This document shows, piece by piece, positions 19,870 through 28,031 of a stretch of DNA of 64,000 bases (position 1 is its first letter; each line of letters starts with the position of its first letter). The notes below the pieces were generated by a model. It saw only the letters and a program-made list of their open reading frames with translations, searched no databases and had not been told where the DNA came from. Source of the stretch: Acinetobacter harbinensis (lineage in GTDB: Bacteria > Pseudomonadota > Gammaproteobacteria > Pseudomonadales > Moraxellaceae); contig NZ_JXBK01000001.1 in NCBI RefSeq assembly GCF_000816495.1, positions 2,422,512 through 2,486,511 of the forward strand, read 5' to 3'. Both the position numbers and the translations under genes were made by a program.

Positions 19870-19896
19870 CCTCAAAAAAATACTACTTTTTCGAGG
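19870..19896 (-). promoter_or_regulatory. Leader hairpin of the str operon
   Basis: The predicted 5' leader can fold CCTC and an A-run against a T-run and GAGG (19893-19896 with 19870-19873). It would form at the very 5' end of the transcript, 26 nt before rpsL, and may stabilise the mRNA. Confidence 0.4.
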
Positions 19897-19903
19897 GCAC
19901 ACA

Positions 19904-19932
19904 ATTGTAAGCGAAGATAGAAAAATGGTCAA
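19904..19932 (-). promoter_or_regulatory. Sigma70 promoter of the str operon
   Basis: The -35 TTGACC (19927-19932) and -10 TACAAT (19904-19909) are separated by exactly 17 bp. Each matches the consensus in five of six positions. Transcription should start near 19896, giving a leader of about 53 nt before rpsL. Confidence 0.8.
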
Positions 19933-20013
19933 TATTCGATGCGCTATCAAATAGTGACCATTTCCTTGTGTTTAGCCAGTTTGAAGCGTTTTAGATCACT
20001 TCAGACTGTATTT

Positions 20014-21450
20014 TTAAGACTTCTTTTTTGTAACTTTTTTAGTGACCGCGGTAGATTCATCCTTTTGTACGGCTTTAACTGCGGCCGGTTCAGATTTTTC
20101 TGTCTCAATTTCTTCAAATTCCGGATCATCCTCGGCTAAAAATTCCGGCTCTTCAGTACTCAAAGCGGGCTGTTGTGGCTCAACCTGTTCATGCTCTTCA
20201 ACCATTTTTTCAGCCAACTTTTCTAAACCTTGCTGAACCTGTTCGCCTTTTTCCGTGTCATCGGGTTTTGCTTCCTCTGTTTTCTTTTTAATGACCACCT
20301 TGGAGATGGTTTGATGATTGGCCACTTCAATATCTTGATCTAACTTAAGCGCCTCTACCGGTGCTTTGACCGCGACTTGCTCTGCCAAGAGTTTTGGCGA
20401 TGCATCATCTAACAAGGCGATAGATTTTTCATAGGCGGCAATGGCCGACAACTCAGCACCCTCATTTTGCTGTAAATAGCTACGTGCATGAGAGAAGATC
20501 TGTTGCGCTTTTTGGTTCACATCTTCAACCAACTTCCAACTGTATACTGCGCCAATACTGGCTCCTGCCACAGGGGTAAGTTTACTGATCAGGGAGAGTT
20601 TAGGAATGTGGTTTAACCATGACCATTTAACCGCGCCATCTTCATCCGAAAGCCATTTTTTCACGGCTTCAATATCACTACTTGAACCCAACATTTGCTG
20701 CAATTGAGAAATATCTTGGGTTTGTAGCATATTGGACAGTGCTTTTAATGCCATCAACACACTTTGTTTTTCAGCAATTACACCTAAATCGATTTGTTTA
20801 AACACAAATTGGACAATTTCTTGTTCTGTTTCTTTATTTAACTCAAAACCATAAGAACGGCCAACTTGATAAATCATTCTTAATGACATCACCAAAGATA
20901 ATGGTACATCAACTGCAGAACCAATCACGCCTGTAGCACCGCTAATTGCGCCTTGCACCGATGCAATCCATTTGTTCTGCTCAGCCAAAGCTTGGCTAAT
21001 ACGCTGTGAACGATTCACATCTTGGGTCAGTTCTTGTAAATTTTTTGCACCCGCTTGATCGAGTACAGTATCGACCGAGCTAATATTTGAGGTAAATTGA
21101 TTCAATTGCTCAAAAAAGTAGTCCGATACTTTGTCAGAAAATTGTGGTGAGACAAAATTGGCGACACGATTAATTTGGCTATAACGGCGACCCAACAATT
21201 GTTTTGATACGTTGGGCAAATAGTCACGCAGCATATGCTGTGGATTGTCATATTTTTGGCTATTTACCGTGCCTGACGCACGGGCACTTCCTTCAATGAC
21301 TTTATTGTTTTCAGCAGGCTGTGTGATCTTGCTTACGCTGTCTGCAGTACTGTTATTGAGCACCTGCATTCCAGCGACGCTGATCTTTTTAGCCACTCCA
21401 AAGGCATTGGATAAAAAGCCATGCGAATGTTTATTATTACTATTTGTCAT
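20014..21450 (-). CDS. EcsC-family protein
   Basis: The 478-aa protein contains an EcsC-like domain (about 130-345) with alternating amphipathic and Gly/Ala-rich helices, for example GAISGATGVIGSAVDVPLSL and SLRMIYQVGRSYGF. The N-terminal 100 residues are low-complexity. The C-terminal 90 residues are highly charged, rich in Glu, Lys and Ala, and end in TKKVTKKKS. There is no signal peptide. EcsC domains are widespread but of uncertain function and are sometimes linked to membrane or transporter processes. It lies upstream of the str promoter on the same strand, with no clear terminator between them. Confidence 0.8.
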   Translation of the reverse strand: MTNSNNKHSHGFLSNAFGVAKKISVAGMQVLNNSTADSVSKITQPAENNKVIEGSARASGTVNSQKYDNPQHMLRDYLPNVSKQLLGRRYSQINRVANFVSPQFSDKVSDYFFEQLNQFTSNISSVDTVLDQAGAKNLQELTQDVNRSQRISQALAEQNKWIASVQGAISGATGVIGSAVDVPLSLVMSLRMIYQVGRSYGFELNKETEQEIVQFVFKQIDLGVIAEKQSVLMALKALSNMLQTQDISQLQQMLGSSSDIEAVKKWLSDEDGAVKWSWLNHIPKLSLISKLTPVAGASIGAVYSWKLVEDVNQKAQQIFSHARSYLQQNEGAELSAIAAYEKSIALLDDASPKLLAEQVAVKAPVEALKLDQDIEVANHQTISKVVIKKKTEEAKPDDTEKGEQVQQGLEKLAEKMVEEHEQVEPQQPALSTEEPEFLAEDDPEFEEIETEKSEPAAVKAVQKDESTAVTKKVTKKKS

Positions 21451-21727
21451 TATTTATCCTCATTTTCAATTCTTACAATTATTGATAAATACTAGATATA
21501 GTCTAAGTTTATCTCAATATTAATGTGTATCTTTTGGTTAATTAACTGCGGTAATTTTCACAAATGGAAACAAAGCGTAATAGGTATAACCTTTGCCATA
21601 AGAATTCAAAAGTCTTTCTGCTATGATGAATGCCATTGAAACGCATGAGTGATGGGCGGGTTTTTGCTTGAAGTAAAAACATTTTTTAACGCCATTTGCT
21701 CAAAAACTATCATAAAGGGATCTGTAG

Positions 21728-22957
21728 ATGAAACGTGTTGTTATCACTGGCATGGGGATTAACTCATGTATCGGTAATTCTTTAGAAGAAGTGACCAATT
21801 CTTTGCAAAACGGGATTTCTGGGACACGTTTTAACCCCACTTATGCTGACATGAATTTCAAAAGCCACGTTAGCGCAGCAGCTGAGCAAGACTTTGACCA
21901 TATTGACCGCAAACTCAAGCGCTTTATGGGCGTCTGTGCCATGTATGCTTATAATTCAGCACTTGCCGCAGTACAACATGCAGGCTTACAACCTGAAGAT
22001 ATCGGCGGGAATCCGCGTTACGGTATTGCTGGTGGCTCAGGTGGCGGTTCAACTGCATCTGTCATTGAAATGAAAGAGCTGTTAGACACCAAAGGCGCCC
22101 GTAAAGTCGGCCCGTTTTTTGTACCACGCAACATGAGTAACACCATTACCGCAAACGTCGGTGTCGCATTTAAATTACAAGGTGTTGCTCACACCATTAC
22201 CAGCGCCTGTGCCACCTCTGCCGATGCAATTGGCTACGCTTACAATTTAATTCAATTGGGCAAACAAGATTTAATGTTGGCCGGTGGCGGTGAAGAAGAT
22301 CACTGGTCACAAAGCTTACTCTTTGATGCGATGGGCGCACTGTGCTCTAAATACAATGACACGCCTGAAACCGCATCGCGTCCCTATTCTGCTGACCGCG
22401 ACGGTTTCGTGATTGCCGGTGGTGGTGGTTTTGTGGTGCTTGAATCACTTGAGCATGCACAAGCACGTGGCGCGACAATTCTGGCTGAAGTGGTGGGTTA
22501 TGCTGCCAACAGTGATGGCGCAGATATGGTTGCACCCTCAGGTGAAGGCGCAACACGCTGTGTGATCATGGCTTTAGATGAAGCCAAACAGCATGGTGTA
22601 GATAAAATTGACTATGTCAACACGCATGGTACGTCAACCCCTGCCGGTGATGTGACAGAACTAAAAGCCATGGAACGTGCATTTGGTGAAGGACAAGTCC
22701 CTGCACTAAGCTCCACCAAATCGATGACCGGTCACAGTTTAGGTGCCGCCGGTGTACAAGAAGCTATTTACTGTATCTTAATGATGCAAAATGACTTTAT
22801 TGCGCCAAATATCAATGTCACTGAACTTGATCAAGATGCAAAAGGGTTTGATATCGTACTTGAAAAACGCGACGCAAAACTGAATACTGTCATGAGTAAC
22901 AGTTTCGGCTTTGGCGGTGTAAACGCCTGCCTCGTTTTCAAGAAGTGGGATGCATAA
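21728..22957 (+). CDS. fabB: Beta-ketoacyl-ACP synthase I (FabB type)
   Basis: The 409-aa condensing enzyme elongates acyl-ACP with malonyl-ACP in fatty acid synthesis. The nucleophile Cys161 lies in TSACATSADAIG. The two catalytic histidines lie in NTHGTSTPAGD (about 298) and TGHSLGAAG (about 335), and FGFGGVNACLVF closes the C-terminus. The N-terminus KRVVITGMGINSCIGN is closer to FabB than FabF. The gene is not next to fabA. A FabF-type role in unsaturated chain elongation cannot be excluded. hemJ starts 18 bp downstream. Confidence 0.88.
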   Translation: MKRVVITGMGINSCIGNSLEEVTNSLQNGISGTRFNPTYADMNFKSHVSAAAEQDFDHIDRKLKRFMGVCAMYAYNSALAAVQHAGLQPEDIGGNPRYGIAGGSGGGSTASVIEMKELLDTKGARKVGPFFVPRNMSNTITANVGVAFKLQGVAHTITSACATSADAIGYAYNLIQLGKQDLMLAGGGEEDHWSQSLLFDAMGALCSKYNDTPETASRPYSADRDGFVIAGGGGFVVLESLEHAQARGATILAEVVGYAANSDGADMVAPSGEGATRCVIMALDEAKQHGVDKIDYVNTHGTSTPAGDVTELKAMERAFGEGQVPALSSTKSMTGHSLGAAGVQEAIYCILMMQNDFIAPNINVTELDQDAKGFDIVLEKRDAKLNTVMSNSFGFGGVNACLVFKKWDA

Positions 22958-22975
22958 TCCCCAATAGGATATTCG

Positions 22976-23428
22976 ATGGATGTACCTTCTGATGCTTTCT
23001 TGTGGGTAAAAGCATTCCATATTATTTCGATCGTGTGTTGGTTTGCCGCGTTGTTCTACTTACCGCGCTTATATGTGTACCATGCGATGAGTAATGATGC
23101 GGTCAGTCATCAGCGTTTTCAGGTGATGGAACGCAAGTTATATCGCGGCATTATGTGGCCATCGATGATTGCCACGCTAATTACCGCACACTTTCTGGTG
23201 GATTGGGGTGACGCCACACAGCACTATCATGAAGCGCTGTGGTTTTACTTAAAATTAGGCTTGGTCGGATTATTGGTCATCTATCATTTATTCTGTGGTT
23301 ATTACCGACAAAAACTTATATTAGATGCACACTATAAATCGCATAAATTTTGGCGTTTCTTTAATGAAATGCCCACGTTTATCTTGGTTGCAGTGATCAT
23401 TTTGGTGGTGGTTAAACCGCACTTTTAA
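22976..23428 (+). CDS. hemJ: Protoporphyrinogen IX oxidase HemJ
   Basis: A 150-aa membrane protein with four predicted helices. It carries the HemJ signature WVKAFHIISIVCWFAALFYLPR (in part at about 9-30, with the conserved His) and Y(H)AMSND after it. HemJ oxidises protoporphyrinogen IX in heme synthesis and replaces HemG/HemY in Acinetobacter and many proteobacteria. It is 18 bp downstream of fabB and is followed by a terminator, so the two probably share a transcript. Confidence 0.9.
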   Translation: MDVPSDAFLWVKAFHIISIVCWFAALFYLPRLYVYHAMSNDAVSHQRFQVMERKLYRGIMWPSMIATLITAHFLVDWGDATQHYHEALWFYLKLGLVGLLVIYHLFCGYYRQKLILDAHYKSHKFWRFFNEMPTFILVAVIILVVVKPHF

Positions 23429-23447
23429 ACTATATATTGTATAAAAA

Positions 23448-23471
23448 CCTCAGCTTAGTCTGGGGTTTTTT
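23448..23471 (+). terminator. fabB-hemJ terminator
   Basis: CCTCAG/CTGGGG (23448-23465, one T-G pair) has a CTTAGT loop and is followed by six T residues. It lies 20 bp after the hemJ stop. Confidence 0.8.
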
Positions 23472-23827
23472 CTATTTAAGAGACTCCATCTTCTTTCAAG
23501 CGCTCGCTGTGATATGTGCAATCTACTCTTAGCATCTTCATAACTGATTCGTAGCACTTATAGCCCTACATACTTAGAAATTTATCCAGACATGCAAACA
23601 GTACATGACCCTAAATCAATCTAACTGCAATCGTTATGACGGCGTTTTAAGCTTAAAGACTGCCCTGTTTCAAGCTGATTTGAATCTAAATGAAAGCACC
23701 TTTTAAGTTTGATCTACAGACTGCGCAATAAAAGCGTTGCTAGATACTTTTTTCATGGTTGATTCATATTGTAGATATGGAAGTTAAAGCCACTCAAAAG
23801 CTTAAATAAAGCACATTACTATAAAGA

Positions 23828-23833
23828 TAAATA
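23828..23833. repeat. Target-site duplication, left copy
   Basis: TAAATA immediately left of the IS end is repeated exactly at 24813-24818 on the right side, as expected from transposition. Confidence 0.7.
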
Positions 23834-23846
23834 ACCTGAGTTCGAC
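23834..23846 (+). repeat. IS left inverted repeat
   Basis: ACCTGAGTTCGAC. It pairs with the right end with 12 of 13 positions identical. Confidence 0.85.
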
Positions 23847-23855
23847 GAAATATTT

Positions 23856-24788
23856 TTAGCTTTTTAGCATATTTTGGAAAGTTGGCTTATTGGGATTTAA
23901 GCAATAAGCCACTATCGCAGCCATAATATTCACCATAAAGTTATTGACCGAACGATGACGTGAATGTTCAATTTGATGCAAGTTTTTTAACTGATCATTC
24001 ACTGTTTCGATCAATCCTCTTCTGCAAAGTAATTGCTTTTCTTCTTCAGTGTAGATGGGTTTATTTTTCATATTCTTACGTGACGGGGTCAATAATTTTA
24101 GTCCCCTTGCTGCTAAAGCTTCAGTTTTTACTTTACTCAAATACCCCTTATCGCCCAGTAAAATGCCTTTTAACTCTTTGGTTAAAGATTCAAGTACAGC
24201 AACATCATGAACATTCCCTGATGTAATCTTGAGATTAATAATTTCACCTAAGTTATTGATAATAAGATGGACTTTAAACCCATAAAACCAACCTGTACTA
24301 CTTTTACCGCGACCGGCAAAGCCTTTAAACACACGATTTCTTTTAATTCTAAGATTATGACAAACGACCAATTTAGTCGAATCAATAATACAAATTCCGG
24401 TATCTTGTCCTTTAACTTGATGGAAGAAACTACTCAAAGCTTGTAAACAACGCGGCATAATTTCAATAAAACGATTGTAACTAAGAAGCTTGGGAAAAGC
24501 TGATTTCCAAAATGGGATGATCATATGACAATAAAAATATTTGAAAAATCTAAACCCGGATTTATGAAATAAAATGACAATGGTCATGACTTCAGACAAG
24601 CTTAAAGCTGACTTTTTCATTGTTGTTTTTTGATCAGAAATTAGAGCTTTCTCTAAAGATTCATTAAATTTTTTGCAGAAATCATCCAAAATACAAAATA
24701 ATTCGGTAATATAGTCCATGAAAAAGCCTTGCTCTGAAATGTTTTGTCTTCGTAACCAAGATATTACAGATGCTAAGGCTTTTTTCAT
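23856..24788 (-). CDS. IS982-family transposase
   Basis: The 310-aa protein has the DDE catalytic layout of IS982 transposases: first Asp in CIIDSTKLVVC, second in ILLGDKGYLS, Glu in RRGLIETVND. The conserved KLLSYNRFIEIMP and HSRHRSVNNFMVNI segments are present. The frame is full length with no stops, so it is probably functional. It fills almost the whole element and starts 11 bp inside the right inverted repeat. An internal ATG (MDYITELFCILDDF, codon 24) is an alternative start. Confidence 0.93.
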   Translation of the reverse strand: MKKALASVISWLRRQNISEQGFFMDYITELFCILDDFCKKFNESLEKALISDQKTTMKKSALSLSEVMTIVILFHKSGFRFFKYFYCHMIIPFWKSAFPKLLSYNRFIEIMPRCLQALSSFFHQVKGQDTGICIIDSTKLVVCHNLRIKRNRVFKGFAGRGKSSTGWFYGFKVHLIINNLGEIINLKITSGNVHDVAVLESLTKELKGILLGDKGYLSKVKTEALAARGLKLLTPSRKNMKNKPIYTEEEKQLLCRRGLIETVNDQLKNLHQIEHSRHRSVNNFMVNIMAAIVAYCLNPNKPTFQNMLKS

Positions 24789-24799
24789 TTATTTTTTAT

Positions 24800-24812
24800 G
24801 TCGAACTCAAGT
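24800..24812 (-). repeat. IS right inverted repeat
   Basis: On the minus strand this reads ACTTGAGTTCGAC, matching the left end except at position 3. Confidence 0.85.
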
Positions 24813-24818
24813 TAAATA
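24813..24818. repeat. Target-site duplication, right copy
   Basis: TAAATA adjoining the right IS end, identical to 23828-23833. Confidence 0.7.
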
Positions 24819-24830
24819 GATATTCCATAA

Positions 24831-24856
24831 AAAAGAACGATCTAAATCGTTCTTTT
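24831..24856 (-). terminator. Terminator of the dad-cycA locus
   Basis: An 11-bp perfect repeat AAAAGAACGAT/ATCGTTCTTTT has a CTAA loop, 28 bp after the cycA stop. The A/T ends of the stem supply the U tract on the minus strand. Confidence 0.85.
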
Positions 24857-24884
24857 GAAGTGGATAATTGAATGCCTTTACGCT

Positions 24885-26312
24885 TTATGCATGCGGACCA
24901 TGCTTTTTCATGCGTGGTTTATACAGCACACGATAAGTCACCGCTAAAATCACCAACCACAATGGGCTAATCATTAACGCTTTTAAGGTATCTGGCTCTA
25001 AACTTAGAATAATTAACGCAAACAACATGAATGCCAAAATAACATAAGACATCCAGATGCCGCCCGGCATTTTAAAAGTAGATTTAGCATGCAGTTCAGG
25101 GCTACGTTTACGATAGCGAATGTAGCACACCATGATCAAGCTCCAAATACTGATAAACAAAATTACACAGAGCGAACTGGCCAAGGTAAATGCTTCCAGT
25201 GTATTCGGGACGAAATACTGCAATGCCGCACCGGCCATAATAAAGAAGCAGGAGAAAATCAGTCCTTTTGCAGGTACAGCGCGCTTAGATAACTTACTTA
25301 AAGCTTGCGGTGCTTGTCCATCTTTGGCCAAACCAAACAACATACGACTGGTGGAGAAAACGCCACTGTTCATCGATGACATCACCGATGACAACACCAC
25401 CAAATTCATAATAATGGCCGAAGTCGGAATACCGGCATGCAAGAACAAAGTGACAAATGGACTTTGATCGGCAGGAATTTGATTCCACGGCGTTACAGAC
25501 ATCACGATAAACAATGACACCACATAAAATAAAATGATTCGGGTGGGAATGGCATTTACCGCTTTGGGTAAATTCTTTTCTGGATCTTTGGTTTCAGCCG
25601 CCATGGTACCAATTAATTCGACCCCAACAAATGCAAACAAAGCAATTTGGAAACCGGCCAAGAAGCCACTGGCACCTTTGGGGAACATGCCGCCATGCGA
25701 CCATACATTGCTAAAGCTGGCAATTGGACCTTCAGGTGGCTGGAACTGCATAAACACCATATAGCCGCCAATGAAAATCAGCCCCATGATGGCCAAAATT
25801 TTAACCAAAGCAAACCAAAACTCAATTTCACCAAATAGTTTTACCGTTAACAGGTTAATCCCCAGCACCAACAACACACAGCCGGCACTAATCAGCGCTT
25901 GTCCCATCGGGGTAAAGGCTTCTCCGGGCGGTAGCCAAAAGCCAAGATAATTAATAATGGCGGCTAAATCGGCAATACCGACCAAAACCCAGCCCAACCA
26001 ATACGACCAACCAATATAATAGCCAGCAGCAGGACCAATCAGGTCATGTGCCATGTCGATGAAAGATTTGTAATGCAAATTTGACAGCAAGATTTCACCC
26101 AATGCACGCATCAGGAAGAAAAACATGGCACCAATAATCATGTAAATAATCAGAATAGACGGGCCGGCCAAGGAAATGGTTTTCCCTGAACCCATAAATA
26201 ATCCGGTACCAATCGCGCCGCCAATGGCGATTAATTGTAAATGACGATTGGACAGTTTTCTTTGCAACTCATGTGGAGAGGATGATTCATCCACTTGGTT
26301 TGTTGTTGTCAT
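24885..26312 (-). CDS. cycA: D-serine/D-alanine/glycine:H+ symporter (CycA-like)
   Basis: A 475-aa APC-superfamily amino acid permease with about 12 transmembrane segments. The N-terminal LSNRHLQLIAIGGAIGTGLF, GSGKTISLAGPS and MRALGEILLSNL are very close to E. coli CycA as I remember it. By homology it imports D-Ala, D-Ser and Gly with protons. It lies downstream of ridA-like, dadX and dadA on the same strand, which supports D-alanine as substrate. The 169-bp gap before it contains a long hairpin, so it may be partly uncoupled from the upstream genes. Confidence 0.88.
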   Translation of the reverse strand: MTTTNQVDESSSPHELQRKLSNRHLQLIAIGGAIGTGLFMGSGKTISLAGPSILIIYMIIGAMFFFLMRALGEILLSNLHYKSFIDMAHDLIGPAAGYYIGWSYWLGWVLVGIADLAAIINYLGFWLPPGEAFTPMGQALISAGCVLLVLGINLLTVKLFGEIEFWFALVKILAIMGLIFIGGYMVFMQFQPPEGPIASFSNVWSHGGMFPKGASGFLAGFQIALFAFVGVELIGTMAAETKDPEKNLPKAVNAIPTRIILFYVVSLFIVMSVTPWNQIPADQSPFVTLFLHAGIPTSAIIMNLVVLSSVMSSMNSGVFSTSRMLFGLAKDGQAPQALSKLSKRAVPAKGLIFSCFFIMAGAALQYFVPNTLEAFTLASSLCVILFISIWSLIMVCYIRYRKRSPELHAKSTFKMPGGIWMSYVILAFMLFALIILSLEPDTLKALMISPLWLVILAVTYRVLYKPRMKKHGPHA

Positions 26313-26349
26313 CTTGGAATATCCTTATATAACCGTTTACAGGTATAAA

Positions 26350-26384
26350 GTATTGCGCTGAGTTTTCCTCACCGCGCGCAATAC
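26350..26384 (-). repeat. Long hairpin between ridA-like gene and cycA
   Basis: A 9-bp perfect stem GTATTGCGC/GCGCAATAC (26350-26358 with 26376-26384) encloses a second 4-bp stem TGAG/CTCA. There is no T run on the minus strand. It could be an attenuator, a processing site, or a stabilising 3' end of the upstream mRNA. Confidence 0.55.
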
Positions 26385-26481
26385 CACCTTTTGAACTGGA
26401 TCAATGCGCACATCCATCCAGTTCGTTGAACGATTTCTAACTTAAATTTTGGGAGATGATGAAAATATTCTAACTAGCGGA

Positions 26482-26841
26482 TTACTTTTGTGCAGCAGTC
26501 ACGGCAATTTCGATCAACCAATTTGGATTGACCAAATCTGCTTGAATGGTGGCGCGTGATGGCGTGACACAACCTTTTAACCACTCAATCCAGATAGCGT
26601 TGACTGCTGGAAAATCTTCAAGATTTTTCACATACAACTGTGCAGACAACAAACGTGATTTGTCGCTGTTGGCCTGAGCCAATAAGGCATCAATGGTCGC
26701 TAAGATATCTTTGGTTTGTAGTTCAATGTCGGGCGCTGTGATTTTCGGCACTTGGCCGGACAAATACACCACTTGATTAAAAATGGTTGCGGCACTCATC
26801 ACTTCGGTGCTGTTAATTTTTTGTATATCTGCATGTGACAT
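26482..26841 (-). CDS. RidA-family enamine/imine deaminase
   Basis: A 119-aa YjgF/YER057c/UK114 protein. RidA enzymes hydrolyse reactive 2-aminoacrylate or 2-imino acids to keto acids and ammonia. The active-site arginine is in TPSRATIQADL (Arg96), and the C-terminal NPNWLIEIAVTA fits the family. It lies 53 bp after dadX in the D-alanine catabolic cluster. It could hydrolyse the 2-iminopropanoate made by DadA to pyruvate. That specific role is inferred from position. Confidence 0.88.
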   Translation of the reverse strand: MSHADIQKINSTEVMSAATIFNQVVYLSGQVPKITAPDIELQTKDILATIDALLAQANSDKSRLLSAQLYVKNLEDFPAVNAIWIEWLKGCVTPSRATIQADLVNPNWLIEIAVTAAQK

Positions 26842-26894
26842 ATCAATTTACCTCTGTTGAGTAAAGAAGGAGAAAATAGAGTAATACGGTAATC

Positions 26895-27998
26895 TTAAGA
26901 TTCAATTTCAAACGGGACGCGTAAAGTCACGGCGCACATCAGCTCATAACCCACGGTGTCTGAACTGGCCGCAACCTCATCAATGGGCAATACCACACCT
27001 TGTGAGGATTTACCCCACAACACCACTTCACTGCCGACATCGGCATCGGGGATGTTGGATAAATCCACTGCCAACATATCCATGCTGACGCGACCCACAA
27101 TTTGTGTACGGACCGAATCGACTAAAACCGGCGTACCGGTTGGAGAAATTCGTTGATAGCCATCGGCATAACCACAGGCCACAATACCAATTTTTAGCGG
27201 TTGTTCAGCAATGAAGCGCGAACCATAGCCGACACTTTGTGTCGCTTGTACCTGTTGTACCGCAATAATTTGACTGCGTAACGACATGCTCGGCTCAAGC
27301 TGCCAATCTTGGATGTTGTGGGTTGGATAATCGGGAGAACTGCCGTAGAGCATGATGCCACTACGAATATAATCAGAATGTAATTGCGCTGAATAACGCA
27401 AAATCGCGGCGCTATTACTGATAGAGCGCTGACCCGGCAAGTCTTTAACCGTCGCTTCAAAGACTTCCTGTTGATAGCGAATGCCCTGCTCACCAAAGCG
27501 CTCGCCATCAGCATCAGAAAAATGCGTCATATGGGTGATGGATTGCACACAGGCTAAATGATTAATACTGTGCCAAGCAGCGCCATAGCTGTCTGGAGTA
27601 AACCCCAAACGATTCATGCCACTGTTCATTTTTAAGAACACATCGAATTGAGCATTACCTTGAAACTGTTTTAACCAATCAATTTGATACTGACTATGGA
27701 TGGTAAAGCTTAAATCCAGTGCCGCACAATCTTTTAAATCTGTCGCGCTAAACAGCCCTTCTAGCAGTAAAATTTTACCTTGCCAACCCAAAGCACGAAT
27801 TCGCTTGGCTTCTGCAATATCTAACAAGGCAAAACCATCGGCTTGCTTAAACGCATCATAGACCCGTTCAATCCCATGACCATAGGCATTGGCTTTGACC
27901 ACTGCCAACAGCTGACTGTCCGGCATCATGTTGCGGGCAACCGCTAAATTATGACGCAATGCCGACAGATGGATAACCGCGCGAATAGGACGTGACAT
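26895..27998 (-). CDS. dadX: Catabolic alanine racemase
   Basis: A 367-aa PLP enzyme interconverting L- and D-alanine. The PLP lysine is Lys35 in AVVKANAYGHG. The second catalytic base Tyr lies in SVGYGSRF (about 268). MNSGMNRLGF and GRVSMDMLAVDL are family signatures. Its position 33 bp after dadA identifies it as the catabolic DadX rather than the biosynthetic Alr, which would be expected elsewhere. Confidence 0.95.
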   Translation of the reverse strand: MSRPIRAVIHLSALRHNLAVARNMMPDSQLLAVVKANAYGHGIERVYDAFKQADGFALLDIAEAKRIRALGWQGKILLLEGLFSATDLKDCAALDLSFTIHSQYQIDWLKQFQGNAQFDVFLKMNSGMNRLGFTPDSYGAAWHSINHLACVQSITHMTHFSDADGERFGEQGIRYQQEVFEATVKDLPGQRSISNSAAILRYSAQLHSDYIRSGIMLYGSSPDYPTHNIQDWQLEPSMSLRSQIIAVQQVQATQSVGYGSRFIAEQPLKIGIVACGYADGYQRISPTGTPVLVDSVRTQIVGRVSMDMLAVDLSNIPDADVGSEVVLWGKSSQGVVLPIDEVAASSDTVGYELMCAVTLRVPFEIES

Positions 27999-28031
27999 AT
28001 ATTCATCCTTGAATATTAAAAGAAATTTGAA

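Larger units (their letters stand above)
23429..23833. other. Intergenic region left of the IS element
   Basis: About 400 bp lie between hemJ and the insertion sequence. Apart from the hemJ terminator at 23448 and the IS target copy at 23828, I find no ORF with a ribosome binding site, no RNA gene and no long repeat. It may be decayed sequence. Confidence 0.5.
23834..24812 (-). mobile_element. IS982-family insertion sequence, complete (979 bp)
   Basis: Terminal inverted repeats ACCTGAGTTCGAC (23834-23846) and its complement (24800-24812, one mismatch) bound one intact transposase gene. A 6-bp direct repeat TAAATA flanks both ends. The size of about 1 kb, the single ORF and the transposase type all agree with the IS982 family. 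The insertion lies between hemJ and the cycA terminator and breaks no recognisable gene. The intact ends, intact ORF and matched duplication indicate a fairly recent insertion. Confidence 0.9.
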
